Shown here: positions 43,200 through 51,164 of the stretch, one piece after another
How positions within the stretch are numbered: position 1 is the stretch's first letter
Layout of the letters: each line of letters starts with the position of its first letter
Source: Methylorubrum populi
GTDB taxonomy: Bacteria; Pseudomonadota; Alphaproteobacteria; Rhizobiales; Beijerinckiaceae
Direction: 5' to 3'
NCBI GenBank assembly: GCA_020741775.1
Contig: DYYG01000058.1
Location: 1-64,000, forward strand
DNA length: 64,000 bases
Program-made: the position numbers and the translations under genes
The notes under the pieces: generated by a model
Database searches by the model: none
The model's input: the letters and a program-made list of their open reading frames with translations, nothing else
What the model was told of the DNA's origin: nothing

Positions 43200-43931
43200 A
43201 TGAGCGAAGCCCCCACCATCGCCATCGTCGAGGATGACGGCGACATCCGCACGCAACTCGCCGGCTACCTGCAGGGCGAGGGCTTCCGCACGATCAGCCT
43301 CGATGGCGGAGCGAGCCTCGACCGGCTCCTCGCGACCGGGCCCACGCCGGACCTGATCGTGCTCGACTGGATGCTGCCGGGCGAGGACGGGCTGTCAATC
43401 TGCCGGCGCCTGCGCGAGACGGGCGGGCCGCCCATCGTCATGCTGACCGCCAAGGACGAGGACATCGATCGGGTGCTCGGCCTGGAGATGGGCGCCGACG
43501 ATTACGTCTCGAAGCCGTTCAACCCGCGGGTGCTGCTCGCGCGCATCCGCGCCGTCCTGCGCCGGGCCGGCGGGAGCGGAGGCCAGGGCGGCGATCGGGA
43601 CCGAGAGACGCTCGCCGTGGCCGACCTCGTGGTCGATCTCGCGGCTCGCCGGGTCACGACTGGCGTGCCTAGTGCCGAGATCCCCCTCACCAGCGCCGAA
43701 TACGATCTGCTGCACTGCTTCCTGACCCGGCCGCAGCGCGTGCTCTCCCGCGACCAGCTCCTCGACTGGACGCGCGGACGCACCGCCGATGCCTTCGACC
43801 GCACCATCGACGTGCAGGTCAGCCGGCTGCGCCACAAGCTCGACGCCTCCGGCAGCGGCGTTGCGGCCCTGCTCAAGACGGTGCGCAATGCCGGCTACAT
43901 CCTGGCCGCGCCGGTGAAGCCGGCGCCATGA
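43200..43931 (+). CDS. OmpR-family response regulator
   Basis: DNA-binding response regulator of 243 residues. The receiver has the acidic pair in IVEDDGDIRTQL, the phosphorylated Asp in LIVLDWMLPGEDGLS (about residue 56), Thr in IVMLTAKDEDID and Lys in DDYVSKPFNPRV. The C-terminal winged helix has LTSAEYDLLHCFLTRPQRVL and AFDRTIDVQVSRLRHKLDA. It overlaps the sensor gene by 4 bases. A GTTAC-type direct repeat sits upstream, as expected for autoregulation. Confidence 0.93.
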   Translation: MSEAPTIAIVEDDGDIRTQLAGYLQGEGFRTISLDGGASLDRLLATGPTPDLIVLDWMLPGEDGLSICRRLRETGGPPIVMLTAKDEDIDRVLGLEMGADDYVSKPFNPRVLLARIRAVLRRAGGSGGQGGDRDRETLAVADLVVDLAARRVTTGVPSAEIPLTSAEYDLLHCFLTRPQRVLSRDQLLDWTRGRTADAFDRTIDVQVSRLRHKLDASGSGVAALLKTVRNAGYILAAPVKPAP

Positions 43932-45304
43932 TGGCGCGCATCGGCCTGCTCGGCCGGATCATGCTGCTGCTTCTCGGGGCTTTGTCGGTGCTCGTGATCG
44001 TCACCGTCACCATCGACCGCTGGCAGATCGCGCACCGGCCCTTCCCCTGGAACAGCAGCTTCCCGCGCGTCGACCAAGCTGCGCACATCATGAATCTCCT
44101 GCGGGATACGGACCCGTCCCTGCGCCCGGCCATCCTGAAGGCGGTGAACGGCGAGGCCTTGAGGGCCGAGATCACCGATCAGCCCCCACCGGAGGCCGAG
44201 CTGATCCGCGAGCCGCGCCTCGAAGCGCGGCTGCGCCGGCTGACGGGGGATACCGACGGCCGGATTTCGGCCTTCACCAGCACCGCCATGCTGCGCCGGG
44301 GCGTCGATGCGGCGGAGGTCGCGGACCGGGACCGGCGCCGGCCGATCGGCAGCCTGTCGACGGCGACCTATCGGCTGCCGGACGGCCGGATTCTGATCAT
44401 CTCCGCCATCGAACGCCATCGCTCGCTGATGCCATGGCTGCTCGGGCTGCCCTTGAGCCTCTGGGTGGCGATCCTGGGCGTGGTGGTGGCCGGTCTCGTC
44501 CTCGTCGGTGCGCGCCACGAACTCACGCCCCTGCGGCGCCTGACCGAAGCGGTGTCCCGCTTCGACGGCCGCGCGCCGGAACCGGCCATCGCCCCTCAGG
44601 GCGCCCCGGAGATCCGGCATCTCGCCCAGGCGGTGCAGGCGATGCAGGAGCGCATCGTCGGCCTGATGGCCGAGCGCTCGCTGCTGATCGGCGCCATCTC
44701 CCACGACCTCAAGACCTACTTGACGCGCCTGCGGCTCCGGGCCGAGGGCGTGGCTGAGCCGGAGCGGCGGGAGCGGCTGATCGAGGATCTCGATGCGATG
44801 ACGGCCCTGATCGACACCTCCCTCGGCTTCGCCCGCGGCACCGCCATCGGCGTGACGCGCGCCGAGGTCGATCTCGCCGATCTGGTGGCGGCCGAAGTCG
44901 CCGAGCAGGCGGCGCAGGGCATCGCGATCCGGCTGATCGGGGAAGAGGTCGAGGACGCGGTGACCGTGGGCGACGCGGTGGCGCTGCGGCGCGTGATCGC
45001 CAATCTGATCGAGAACGCCGTGAAGTTCAGCCGCTCGACGGTCGCCGTCGCCGTGCGCCGCAGGAGCGCCATCTGCGAGATCGTGGTCGAGGATGATGGG
45101 CCCGGCATCCCGGAAGCCGAGCGCGCGGCGGTGTTCAGCCCGTTCTACCGGGTCGAGCGCTCGCGAAGCCGCCAGACCGGCGGCACCGGGCTCGGCCTCG
45201 CCATCGCGCGGCAGATCGCCGAGGCCCATGGCGGCAACGTCATCGCCGAAGCCGGATCTCTGGGCGGTGCCCGCCTCGTCGTCACCCTCCCGGCCATCGC
45301 CTGA
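43928..45304 (+). CDS. Sensor histidine kinase
   Basis: Inner-membrane kinase of 458 residues, partner of the preceding regulator. There are two membrane helices (about residues 8-27 and 161-186) around a periplasmic domain, then HAMP (HELTPLRRLTEAVSRFDG), a dimerisation domain with the phospho-acceptor His in GAISHDLKTYLTRLRLRAEG, and an ATPase domain with NLIENAVKFS, DDGPGIPEAE and GTGLGLAIARQIAEAHGG. The H-box normally reads HDLRTPLTR; here the conserved proline is a tyrosine. The signal is unknown. Confidence 0.92.
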   Translation: MMARIGLLGRIMLLLLGALSVLVIVTVTIDRWQIAHRPFPWNSSFPRVDQAAHIMNLLRDTDPSLRPAILKAVNGEALRAEITDQPPPEAELIREPRLEARLRRLTGDTDGRISAFTSTAMLRRGVDAAEVADRDRRRPIGSLSTATYRLPDGRILIISAIERHRSLMPWLLGLPLSLWVAILGVVVAGLVLVGARHELTPLRRLTEAVSRFDGRAPEPAIAPQGAPEIRHLAQAVQAMQERIVGLMAERSLLIGAISHDLKTYLTRLRLRAEGVAEPERRERLIEDLDAMTALIDTSLGFARGTAIGVTRAEVDLADLVAAEVAEQAAQGIAIRLIGEEVEDAVTVGDAVALRRVIANLIENAVKFSRSTVAVAVRRRSAICEIVVEDDGPGIPEAERAAVFSPFYRVERSRSRQTGGTGLGLAIARQIAEAHGGNVIAEAGSLGGARLVVTLPAIA

Positions 45305-45318
45305 CGGGCGGGCCGCCG

Positions 45319-45354
45319 GTTACAAAACGTTACTCCGACGCAGCGGCCCGTCAC
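45319..45354 (+). promoter_or_regulatory. GTTAC direct-repeat box upstream of the GCG_CRPN genes
   Basis: GTTACAAAACGTTAC at 45319-45333 is a perfect direct repeat of GTTAC with 10-base period; a further GTCAC at 45350-45354 lies 21 bases (two helical turns) on. It is about 86-121 bases upstream of the first secreted gene and matches the box at 43135. Confidence 0.65.
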
Positions 45355-45439
45355 ATCCGGGAAGGAGCTGCGGGCGACCCTTCACTCAACCCGACGCGGC
45401 GACCCCGCCGCCGGTTCACGGAGTTGAAGGACGTCGTCG

Positions 45440-45703
45440 ATGGTCAAACGTCTCGTTCCGGCCGCCCTGCTGGCCGCCAGCCTCGCGGCTCCGGCCATGG
45501 CCCTGCCGCTGGTCCAGGATGGTGCCACCACCGGCGCCGATGCGCCGATCATCCAGGTCTATGACGGCTGCGGCCCCTACGCCCATCGCGGACCCTATGG
45601 CGGCTGCCGCCCAGGCGGACAGGCAGGCGGCTATATCCGCGGCGTCTCCTGCCCGGCGGGCTTTCATATCGGCCCCTATGGCCGCCGCTGCTGGCCGAAC
45701 TGA
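45440..45703 (+). CDS. Small secreted GCG_CRPN-type protein (first)
   Basis: An 87-residue protein with a clear signal peptide (MVKRLVPAALLAASLAAPAM, cleavage near AMA-LP). The mature part has DGCGPYAHRGPYGGCRPG and CPAGFHIGPYGRRCWPN, two Cys-Gly-Cys/Gly-Pro-Tyr-Gly-x-Cys units typical of the GCG_CRPN group known only from alphaproteobacteria. The function is unknown; the cysteines may form disulfides in the periplasm. It lies 135 bases after the sensor kinase and 50 bases before a related gene. Confidence 0.8.
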   Translation: MVKRLVPAALLAASLAAPAMALPLVQDGATTGADAPIIQVYDGCGPYAHRGPYGGCRPGGQAGGYIRGVSCPAGFHIGPYGRRCWPN

Positions 45704-45753
45704 ATCCCTTTCCCCCTCTCCCCGGCCCAGAGCCGGGCACCCAGGAGTGCATC

Positions 45754-46056
45754 ATGATCGGTAAGATCGCGATCCCGCTGGCGCTCGCCGCCGGACTTCT
45801 GACCACCGCTTCGGACGCCGAGGCCCGGGACGGCTGCGGCCCCGGCTTCCACCGGGGCTATTACGGCTGGTGCCGGCCGAATCTCGTCTATCGCCCTTAC
45901 GCCTACGGACCATTCTATCGCCCTTGGGGCGGGTATCGCTGGCATTCCGGCTACCATTGGCGCCGGTTCGGATGGCATGGCGGCCATCGCTGGGGTGGCT
46001 TCCGGCACGCCGGCTGGCGTGGAGGTTGGCATGGCGGCTGGCATCACCGCTGGTAG
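45754..46056 (+). CDS. Small secreted GCG_CRPN-type protein with His/Trp/Gly-rich tail (second)
   Basis: A 100-residue protein with signal peptide (MIGKIAIPLALAAGLLTTAS), then one RDGCGPGFHRGYYGWCRPN motif as in the preceding gene. The second half is rich in Tyr, Trp, His and Gly (YHWRRFGWHGGHRWGGF then GWRGGWHGGWHHRW), a composition often linked to metal binding or surface association, though none is shown. It ends 8 bases from the convergent sensor kinase gene. It probably belongs to the regulon of the upstream two-component system. Confidence 0.78.
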   Translation: MIGKIAIPLALAAGLLTTASDAEARDGCGPGFHRGYYGWCRPNLVYRPYAYGPFYRPWGGYRWHSGYHWRRFGWHGGHRWGGFRHAGWRGGWHGGWHHRW

Positions 46057-46064
46057 GCCGGTTC

Positions 46065-47471
46065 TCACGCGGGCAGCGACAGCCGCACGCAGAGACCGCC
46101 GAGATCGGAGGGTTCGAGCCTGACGGAGCCGCCATACAGCTCCGCCAGCTCCACCGCGATCGGCAGCCCGAAGCCGTGGCCGGGCTGACTCTCGTCGAGG
46201 CGGCGGCCCCGCTTCAGCACCGCCGCCGCGGCCTCCCCGGCGAGGCCCGGGCCGTCATCCTCGATCCGCACGACGACTTCGCTGCCGACCCGCTGCGCCG
46301 CGATCCGGATGCGGCCGCGGCACCATTGACAGGCATTCTCGATCAAATTGCCCAGCATCTCGTCGAGATCCTGCGGATCGCAGGCGATTCCGAGACCGTC
46401 CGGCACCTGAAGCTCGAAGGCGATCTCCTTGCCGGCATGGATGCGCGCGAGCACGATCCGCAGATCGGCCACATGCCCCGCGAGATCGATTCTGGTGCGG
46501 GCCGCGCCGCCGATGGCCGCGCTGCGGGCGCGGCGGAGGTGATGGCGGATCCGCCGGTCCATTCCCTCGACCAGCCGCCTGAGAGAGCCATCGCGGTCGG
46601 TGGCTGTGTCGGCGAGCGCCATCGACAGAGTGGCGAGCGGCGTCTTCAGGCCGTGGGCGAGGTTGGCGACATGGGCGCGGGCATGCTCCAGCTGGGCCGC
46701 GTTCTGGTCGAGCAGCGCGTTCATCTCGGTGACCAGGGGGCGGATTTCACCCGGCTGGCGCGCAGGCAGCCGGTCCCTGGCCCCGGATCTCACTTCTGCC
46801 AGTTGATCGCGCAGCCGGCGTAAGGGGCGCAGCCCCAACCGGACCTGGACCAGCACCCCGGCGAACAGGAACAGGCCGATCACCCCGAGACAGACGGCGA
46901 GCGTGCGCAGGGCTTCGAGCACCGGACCGCGCAGGGCCGTGTTCGGAGCCGAGGCGGCCACGACGGTCGGCGGCGCGTCCCCCTCGCCGGGGATCGTCAG
47001 GATGCGTAGGATCAAGCCCTCGCCCCAGGGACCGGTGCCGTCCGCAGGCGCGGGCAATTCGGCTTCCCGTTGCCGCTCGGGGGAATCGGGAAGGGCGAGG
47101 CGACGCCCGTCGAGGGAGGCGGAGCCGAGCCACGCCTCGCCGCGCCGCACCTGCCAGTACCAGCCGGACCGGGGCCGGTCGAAGGGCGGCCCGTCCCGGT
47201 CACGCCCGAGAGACAGGCCACCCCCGGCATCCGGGCGCAGGTCCGAGACCAGGGACAGGATGCGGTCGTCGAGGCGCCCATCGATCTGTCCACGGACGAA
47301 GCGGTGCAGGATGAATCCGATGGAGAGGCCGGCGGCGAGGAGAGCCACGCTCAGGAACGCCCCGGCCGCGAGCAGAAGGCGCCGCTGCAGCGAGCCCGGT
47401 CCCGGCCCTACCCGGTGGGGCGGCTTCGGAGGGTGGGGCGGTGGGGAGAGCGGAGGATGGGGCGGGCTCAC
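46065..47471 (-). CDS. PhoQ-like sensor histidine kinase
   Basis: A 468-residue inner-membrane kinase starting at a GTG that overlaps the regulator stop. A proline-rich N-terminus (SPPHPPLSPPPHPPKPPHRV) precedes helix 1 (about 29-52); helix 2 is near 188-208. The H-box is HVANLAHGLKTPLATLSMAL, with the ATP-binding motifs NLIENACQWCRGRIRI, EDDGPGLAGEAAAAVLKRG and GHGFGLPIAVELAELYGG. The short ATP lid and LAHGLKTPL are typical of PhoQ/FeuQ-like kinases. It sits in an operon with its response regulator, and two secreted proteins are encoded divergently. Confidence 0.9.
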   Translation of the reverse strand: MSPPHPPLSPPPHPPKPPHRVGPGPGSLQRRLLLAAGAFLSVALLAAGLSIGFILHRFVRGQIDGRLDDRILSLVSDLRPDAGGGLSLGRDRDGPPFDRPRSGWYWQVRRGEAWLGSASLDGRRLALPDSPERQREAELPAPADGTGPWGEGLILRILTIPGEGDAPPTVVAASAPNTALRGPVLEALRTLAVCLGVIGLFLFAGVLVQVRLGLRPLRRLRDQLAEVRSGARDRLPARQPGEIRPLVTEMNALLDQNAAQLEHARAHVANLAHGLKTPLATLSMALADTATDRDGSLRRLVEGMDRRIRHHLRRARSAAIGGAARTRIDLAGHVADLRIVLARIHAGKEIAFELQVPDGLGIACDPQDLDEMLGNLIENACQWCRGRIRIAAQRVGSEVVVRIEDDGPGLAGEAAAAVLKRGRRLDESQPGHGFGLPIAVELAELYGGSVRLEPSDLGGLCVRLSLPA

Positions 47472-48136
47472 GCCGTCCCCACCGGCATCAGGCGGTAGCC
47501 GTGGCCACGCACGGTCTCGATGGCGGCAGGCGCGATCTTGCGGCGCAGGCGCGTGATAATGACCTCGACCGAGTTCGAATCGACCTCGGCATCCCCCTCA
47601 TAGACCCGCTCGATCAGTTGGGCGCGCGGCACCACCACCTCCTTGCGCAGAATGAGACAGCACAGCACGCGCCATTCCAGGCCGGTGAGCCGCAGGGGCA
47701 GCCCGTGATGCTCGAAGGTGCCGAGGCCGGGATCGTAGACCAGAGGCCCGCAGGCGATCCGGGGGGAACCGTTGGCCTGGGCCCGGCGCACCAGGGCCCG
47801 CAGGCGCATCACCAGCTCCTCGACCCGGAACGGTTTGACGAGGTAATCGTCGGCCCCGGCCTTGAAGCCCGCCACCTTGTCGCTCCAGCCGTCGCGGGCG
47901 GTCAGGACGAGCACCGGCATCGTGCGCCCGGCGGCGCGCCAGCCCTGCAACACCGCGACGCCGTCGCGCTTGGGCAGGCCGAGATCGAGCACGACGGCAT
48001 CGTAGGCCTCCGTCTCGCCGAGATGGCCGGCATCGATCCCGTCGCGGGCATGGTCGAGGGCGAAGCCTTCGGCCCGCAGCGCCTTGGCGAGTTCGGCCGC
48101 CAGAGCCTCGTCATCCTCGACCAGCAGGATCTTCAT
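47468..48136 (-). CDS. PhoP-like response regulator (OmpR family)
   Basis: A 222-residue regulator. The receiver carries LLVEDDEALAAELAKALRAE, the phosphorylated Asp in AVVLDLGLPKRDGVAVL (about residue 51), LTARDGWSDKV and DDYLVKPFRVEELVMRL. The C-terminal winged helix has RLTGLEWRVLCCLILRKEVV and SVEVIITRLRRKI. It is transcribed first and overlaps the kinase gene (GTGA). An inverted repeat 150 bases upstream, next to the divergent secreted gene, is a likely target. Confidence 0.92.
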   Translation of the reverse strand: MKILLVEDDEALAAELAKALRAEGFALDHARDGIDAGHLGETEAYDAVVLDLGLPKRDGVAVLQGWRAAGRTMPVLVLTARDGWSDKVAGFKAGADDYLVKPFRVEELVMRLRALVRRAQANGSPRIACGPLVYDPGLGTFEHHGLPLRLTGLEWRVLCCLILRKEVVVPRAQLIERVYEGDAEVDSNSVEVIITRLRRKIAPAAIETVRGHGYRLMPVGTA

Positions 48137-48286
48137 CGCGGTCCCGTCCGATGGCCGGCGCCGCCTTCCCGCCGGACAGGTCCGGGCCTGGAAAAGGCGC
48201 CTAAGCCCTTGTTTCGATACGCAGCCACGCGACGAACGAGGCCCGCCGCAGCGGAGCGCGCTCTATCGGCGGGCGTTTAACTGAAG

Positions 48287-48304
48287 CTGAACGAACTGGT
48301 TCAG
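48287..48304. promoter_or_regulatory. Inverted repeat in the divergent phoP-like / secreted-protein region
   Basis: CTGAAC (48287-48292) and GTTCAG (48299-48304) form a perfect inverted repeat with 6-base spacer; CTGAA also occurs once more just before (48281). The site lies 73-90 bases upstream of the secreted gene. It is a candidate operator for the divergent response regulator. Confidence 0.5.
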
Positions 48305-48377
48305 GGTGAGTTTCGGGCGTCGTCCTAGAAGTCTTCCGACCCGAGAGGGACACCGGAACACAGGACATCGAAACCCC

Positions 48378-49037
48378 ATGACCAACGGTACGATCACCGA
48401 CGCTTCCGCGCAGACTGAAGCCCGGACGGCGCCGCGCCGCCGGGCCCGGCGCGGCCTCGTGGTCGGCGCCATCGCCGCGCCGCTCGCCCTCGGCGCGGTC
48501 GGCCTCTCTCTCGCGCAGAACGGGCAGCCGGGCTCACTCGCGCCGGTCGCACCGGTCGCCGTCTCGGCGCTCACCCCCTCGGGTGCCATCGCGGCGAAGG
48601 GCGAGGTCGCCGAGATCTTCGGCAATAAGTTCGTGATCCAGGACGGGACCGGCCGGGCGCTGGTCGAGACCGGACGCGAGGGCGAGGACGGCAAGCTCGT
48701 CGACAAGGGCGAGACCGTCACCGTCCAGGGACGCTTCGAGCACGGCTTCCTGCACGCCCGGATCGTCACCCGCGCGGATGGCCGTCAGGTCGTCCTCGGT
48801 CCCGCCGGCGGCCCGCCTCGCGGCAGCCTCGACTGGGCCCGGGACAAGGTCGGCCTCGGCCAGGAGCCCGATCTGCCCGCCCTGAAGGCGGCGGTCGAGA
48901 AGGCCGGCTACGGCGATGTCCGGGTGACGGGCCGGGGCCCGCGTCATCTCGAGGTCGCCGCCAAGGGGCCGGACGGGCGGGAGCGCCTGCTCCATGTCGG
49001 CTTCGACGGGCAGATCCGCGAGCGGCCGATCCTCTGA
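48378..49037 (+). CDS. Exported OB-like / PepSY-like domain protein
   Basis: A 219-residue protein with an N-terminal membrane anchor or signal segment (RRRARRGLVVGAIAAPLALG, about residues 25-45). A beta-rich OB-like part follows (KGEVAEIFGNKFVIQDGTGR, VTVQGRFEHGFLHARIVTRA), and a C-terminal PepSY-like module DLPALKAAVEKAGYGDVRVT with ERLLHVGFDGQIRE. Its neighbour at 49109 has the same two-part order, so they are paralogues. Divergence from a PhoPQ-like system suggests a regulatory or sensing accessory role. Confidence 0.65.
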   Translation: MTNGTITDASAQTEARTAPRRRARRGLVVGAIAAPLALGAVGLSLAQNGQPGSLAPVAPVAVSALTPSGAIAAKGEVAEIFGNKFVIQDGTGRALVETGREGEDGKLVDKGETVTVQGRFEHGFLHARIVTRADGRQVVLGPAGGPPRGSLDWARDKVGLGQEPDLPALKAAVEKAGYGDVRVTGRGPRHLEVAAKGPDGRERLLHVGFDGQIRERPIL

Positions 49038-49108
49038 GATCCCGGCGACAGGATCACGGCCGGCGGCAGAGCGCCGCCGGCCACCGGATATCGGAGAGGA
49101 GCATCGGC

Positions 49109-49549
49109 ATGAATGAGACAGTGCGGGCGTCGGGAACGATCTGGGGCGTGTTCGGGCACAGGCTCGCCCTCGACGGAGCGGAAGGCAGAGTGCTGGTCGA
49201 CCTCGGTCCAACGGGCATCGAAGGGCTCGACCTGAAAATCGGCGATCCGGTTTCGGTGTCGGGGCAGCGCAAGCCGTCCGAGATCAAGGTCACCGGTCTC
49301 ACGCTGGCGGACGGCACCGAGCGGGTTCTGAAGTGGCCCGATCGGCCACCGCGTGACGGCCTCAAGCCGGGCGAGGCGGTGGATCCGGCCCCTGCCGTGG
49401 CGAATGTGAAGGCGGCCGGCTACGTCGCCGAGGGGCCGCCCCGGCGCAAGCCGAAGCATTTCGAGATCACCGCCTTCAAGGACGGCAAGCGTCATGAACT
49501 CCATGTCGGGCTCGATGGCGCGATCCGAAAGATCAAGGCCGCCGCCTGA
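49109..49549 (+). CDS. OB-like / PepSY-like domain protein (paralogue)
   Basis: A 146-residue protein that repeats the layout of the preceding gene: an OB-like part (ASGTIWGVFGHRLALDGAEG, LKIGDPVSVSGQRKPSEIKV) then a PepSY-like module ANVKAAGYVAEGPPRRKPKH with RHELHVGLDGAIRKIKAAA. No signal peptide is evident, unlike the neighbour, so it is probably cytoplasmic or a truncated copy. It is 71 bases downstream in the same direction. Function unknown. Confidence 0.6.
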   Translation: MNETVRASGTIWGVFGHRLALDGAEGRVLVDLGPTGIEGLDLKIGDPVSVSGQRKPSEIKVTGLTLADGTERVLKWPDRPPRDGLKPGEAVDPAPAVANVKAAGYVAEGPPRRKPKHFEITAFKDGKRHELHVGLDGAIRKIKAAA

Positions 49550-49634
49550 GGCAATCTCAGATTGCCCACATCCCCTAGACTGACAAATCCGTGGCTCGAC
49601 CGGTCTAACCTCACCCATCACAGTTTCGTGATGG
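49550..49634. terminator. Two hairpins after the PepSY-like gene
   Basis: GGCAATC/GATTGCC (49550-49566, loop TCA) starts right at the stop codon, and CCATCAC/GTGATGG (49615-49634, loop AGTTTC) follows; neither has a strong T-tract. They probably end the upstream transcript. Confidence 0.5.
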
Positions 49635-49807
49635 ATTAAACCGGAACCAGCCCCCCGAAGAAGACTTGAGCGGCGGCGGTGATCGAACGAGCCGGTGCCG
49701 CCTCCTTGTCTCACTCGGATTCGATCTTCAGGGAGCTTGACCGGTGACAGGCGACAGCATCCGCGAGCATGGGCCGGCCGGATCGCCGACGGGGCGGGCC
49801 GCCTGAG

Positions 49808-51097
49808 ATGTCGGCCCGGTCGAGAAAGCGAGCCGGCCCCAACGAAGGCCCCTTCGTCGTCCTGCATGTCGGCGACCTCCATCTGACGGAACAGGGCGAG
49901 GCCAATGCCCACGATCTCGCCGCCATCCTCGACCAGATCAGCGCGATCACGCCGCGTGCCTTCGACTTCGTCTACCTGCCGGGAGATCTCGCCGAGGATG
50001 GCACCGCACCCCAGTATGCGATCCTCTCCGCAGCCCTGGACCGTCACCCGGATCTGCCGATCCGGCTGATCCCCGGCGATCACGACCGTCAGCACGGCTC
50101 CATCGAGGCCTTCCACGCCCTGTTCGCGACGGTGGCGGGGAGCCCGCGTGGCGGGAAGCACGATCCGGTCGGCCATTCCCTGCCGCAGCCCGAGCAGCCG
50201 CGTGAGGTTTCGCAATACTACTACGCCGACACGTTCTCGGGCGTGCGCTGCCTGTTCGTGGATATCGTCAGCGCCGGCTTCAGCCGTAAGGGCATCGGCC
50301 TCGACTTCCGCCTCGGCCGTCCGCAGACGCTCTGGCTGTCGGACCAGATCACCCAGGCCGCGGCCTCCGGCACGCCCTGCGCGATCTTCATGCACGCCTA
50401 TCCCGACGATCTGCGCGAGCCGGACGAGCGGCTCGACATCGCCGGGCTGGTCTGGAACGGCAATGTCCGCCTCGTCGAGATGGGGCACACCCACTACAAC
50501 GAGTTGGCGCATGACGGGCGCACCCTCTACGCCGCGGCCCGCTCGGTCGGACAGAACGAGGACGGCTCGGTCGGATACGCCGTCGCCGCCATCGATGGCC
50601 CAGTGACGAGCTGGCGCTTCCGCGCCCTCGACCGGACACCGCCCTTCGTTCTGATCACCAGCCCGGCAGACCGGCGCGTCGCCACGAGGCCGGCGACGGA
50701 CGAGAACAGCGGCATGGTGCGTGACGGGCAAGGGCGCATCCGCGTCCGCGCCGTCGTCCTCTCCGACCGGGAGCCGCAATACTGCCATTGCCGCGTGGAT
50801 TTCGGCCCCTGGATCACGATGGTCCGCCAATCGGAGCGAACCTTCGAGGCCTGGGTGCCTTGGCCGGCGGGAGCCCGCAGCTTGCAGGTCGAGGCGGTCG
50901 ATGCGCGCTGGCCGGGGCATGGGCCGGACTACGTCGATACCGACGAGATCGAGCCGGTCCGCCCCAACGGCCCTATGGCGGACGAACCGTCCCTTCCCGA
51001 CAAACCGGGCAGCGACGCCTTCCGGCTCGGCCCCTGGCTCCGGAAGGGTGTTCGCGGCGACCAGCTCGGCCCCAACCGCGCCGGCCGGAAATGGTAA
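49808..51097 (+). CDS. Metallophosphoesterase (CpdA/GpdQ-like)
   Basis: Binuclear-metal phosphodiesterase of 429 residues from ATG 49808; an ATG at 49769 is an alternative. All metal-ligand motifs are visible: VVLHVGDLHLTEQG, VYLPGDLAED, LIPGDHDRQHG, IFMHAYPDD and VEMGHTHYNEL. A C-terminal beta-rich domain (from about residue 290, RVATRPATDENSGMVRD onward) contains CHCRVDFGPW. Proteins of this kind cleave cyclic nucleotides or phosphodiesters; the substrate here is not known. No signal peptide, so probably cytoplasmic. Confidence 0.85.
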   Translation: MSARSRKRAGPNEGPFVVLHVGDLHLTEQGEANAHDLAAILDQISAITPRAFDFVYLPGDLAEDGTAPQYAILSAALDRHPDLPIRLIPGDHDRQHGSIEAFHALFATVAGSPRGGKHDPVGHSLPQPEQPREVSQYYYADTFSGVRCLFVDIVSAGFSRKGIGLDFRLGRPQTLWLSDQITQAAASGTPCAIFMHAYPDDLREPDERLDIAGLVWNGNVRLVEMGHTHYNELAHDGRTLYAAARSVGQNEDGSVGYAVAAIDGPVTSWRFRALDRTPPFVLITSPADRRVATRPATDENSGMVRDGQGRIRVRAVVLSDREPQYCHCRVDFGPWITMVRQSERTFEAWVPWPAGARSLQVEAVDARWPGHGPDYVDTDEIEPVRPNGPMADEPSLPDKPGSDAFRLGPWLRKGVRGDQLGPNRAGRKW

Positions 51098-51164
51098 GCG
51101 GCGCCCGCCGGTGATGTCCGGCCTCGTGTAACCCTCAAGCCTTCCCAATCGAGAGACGACGACC

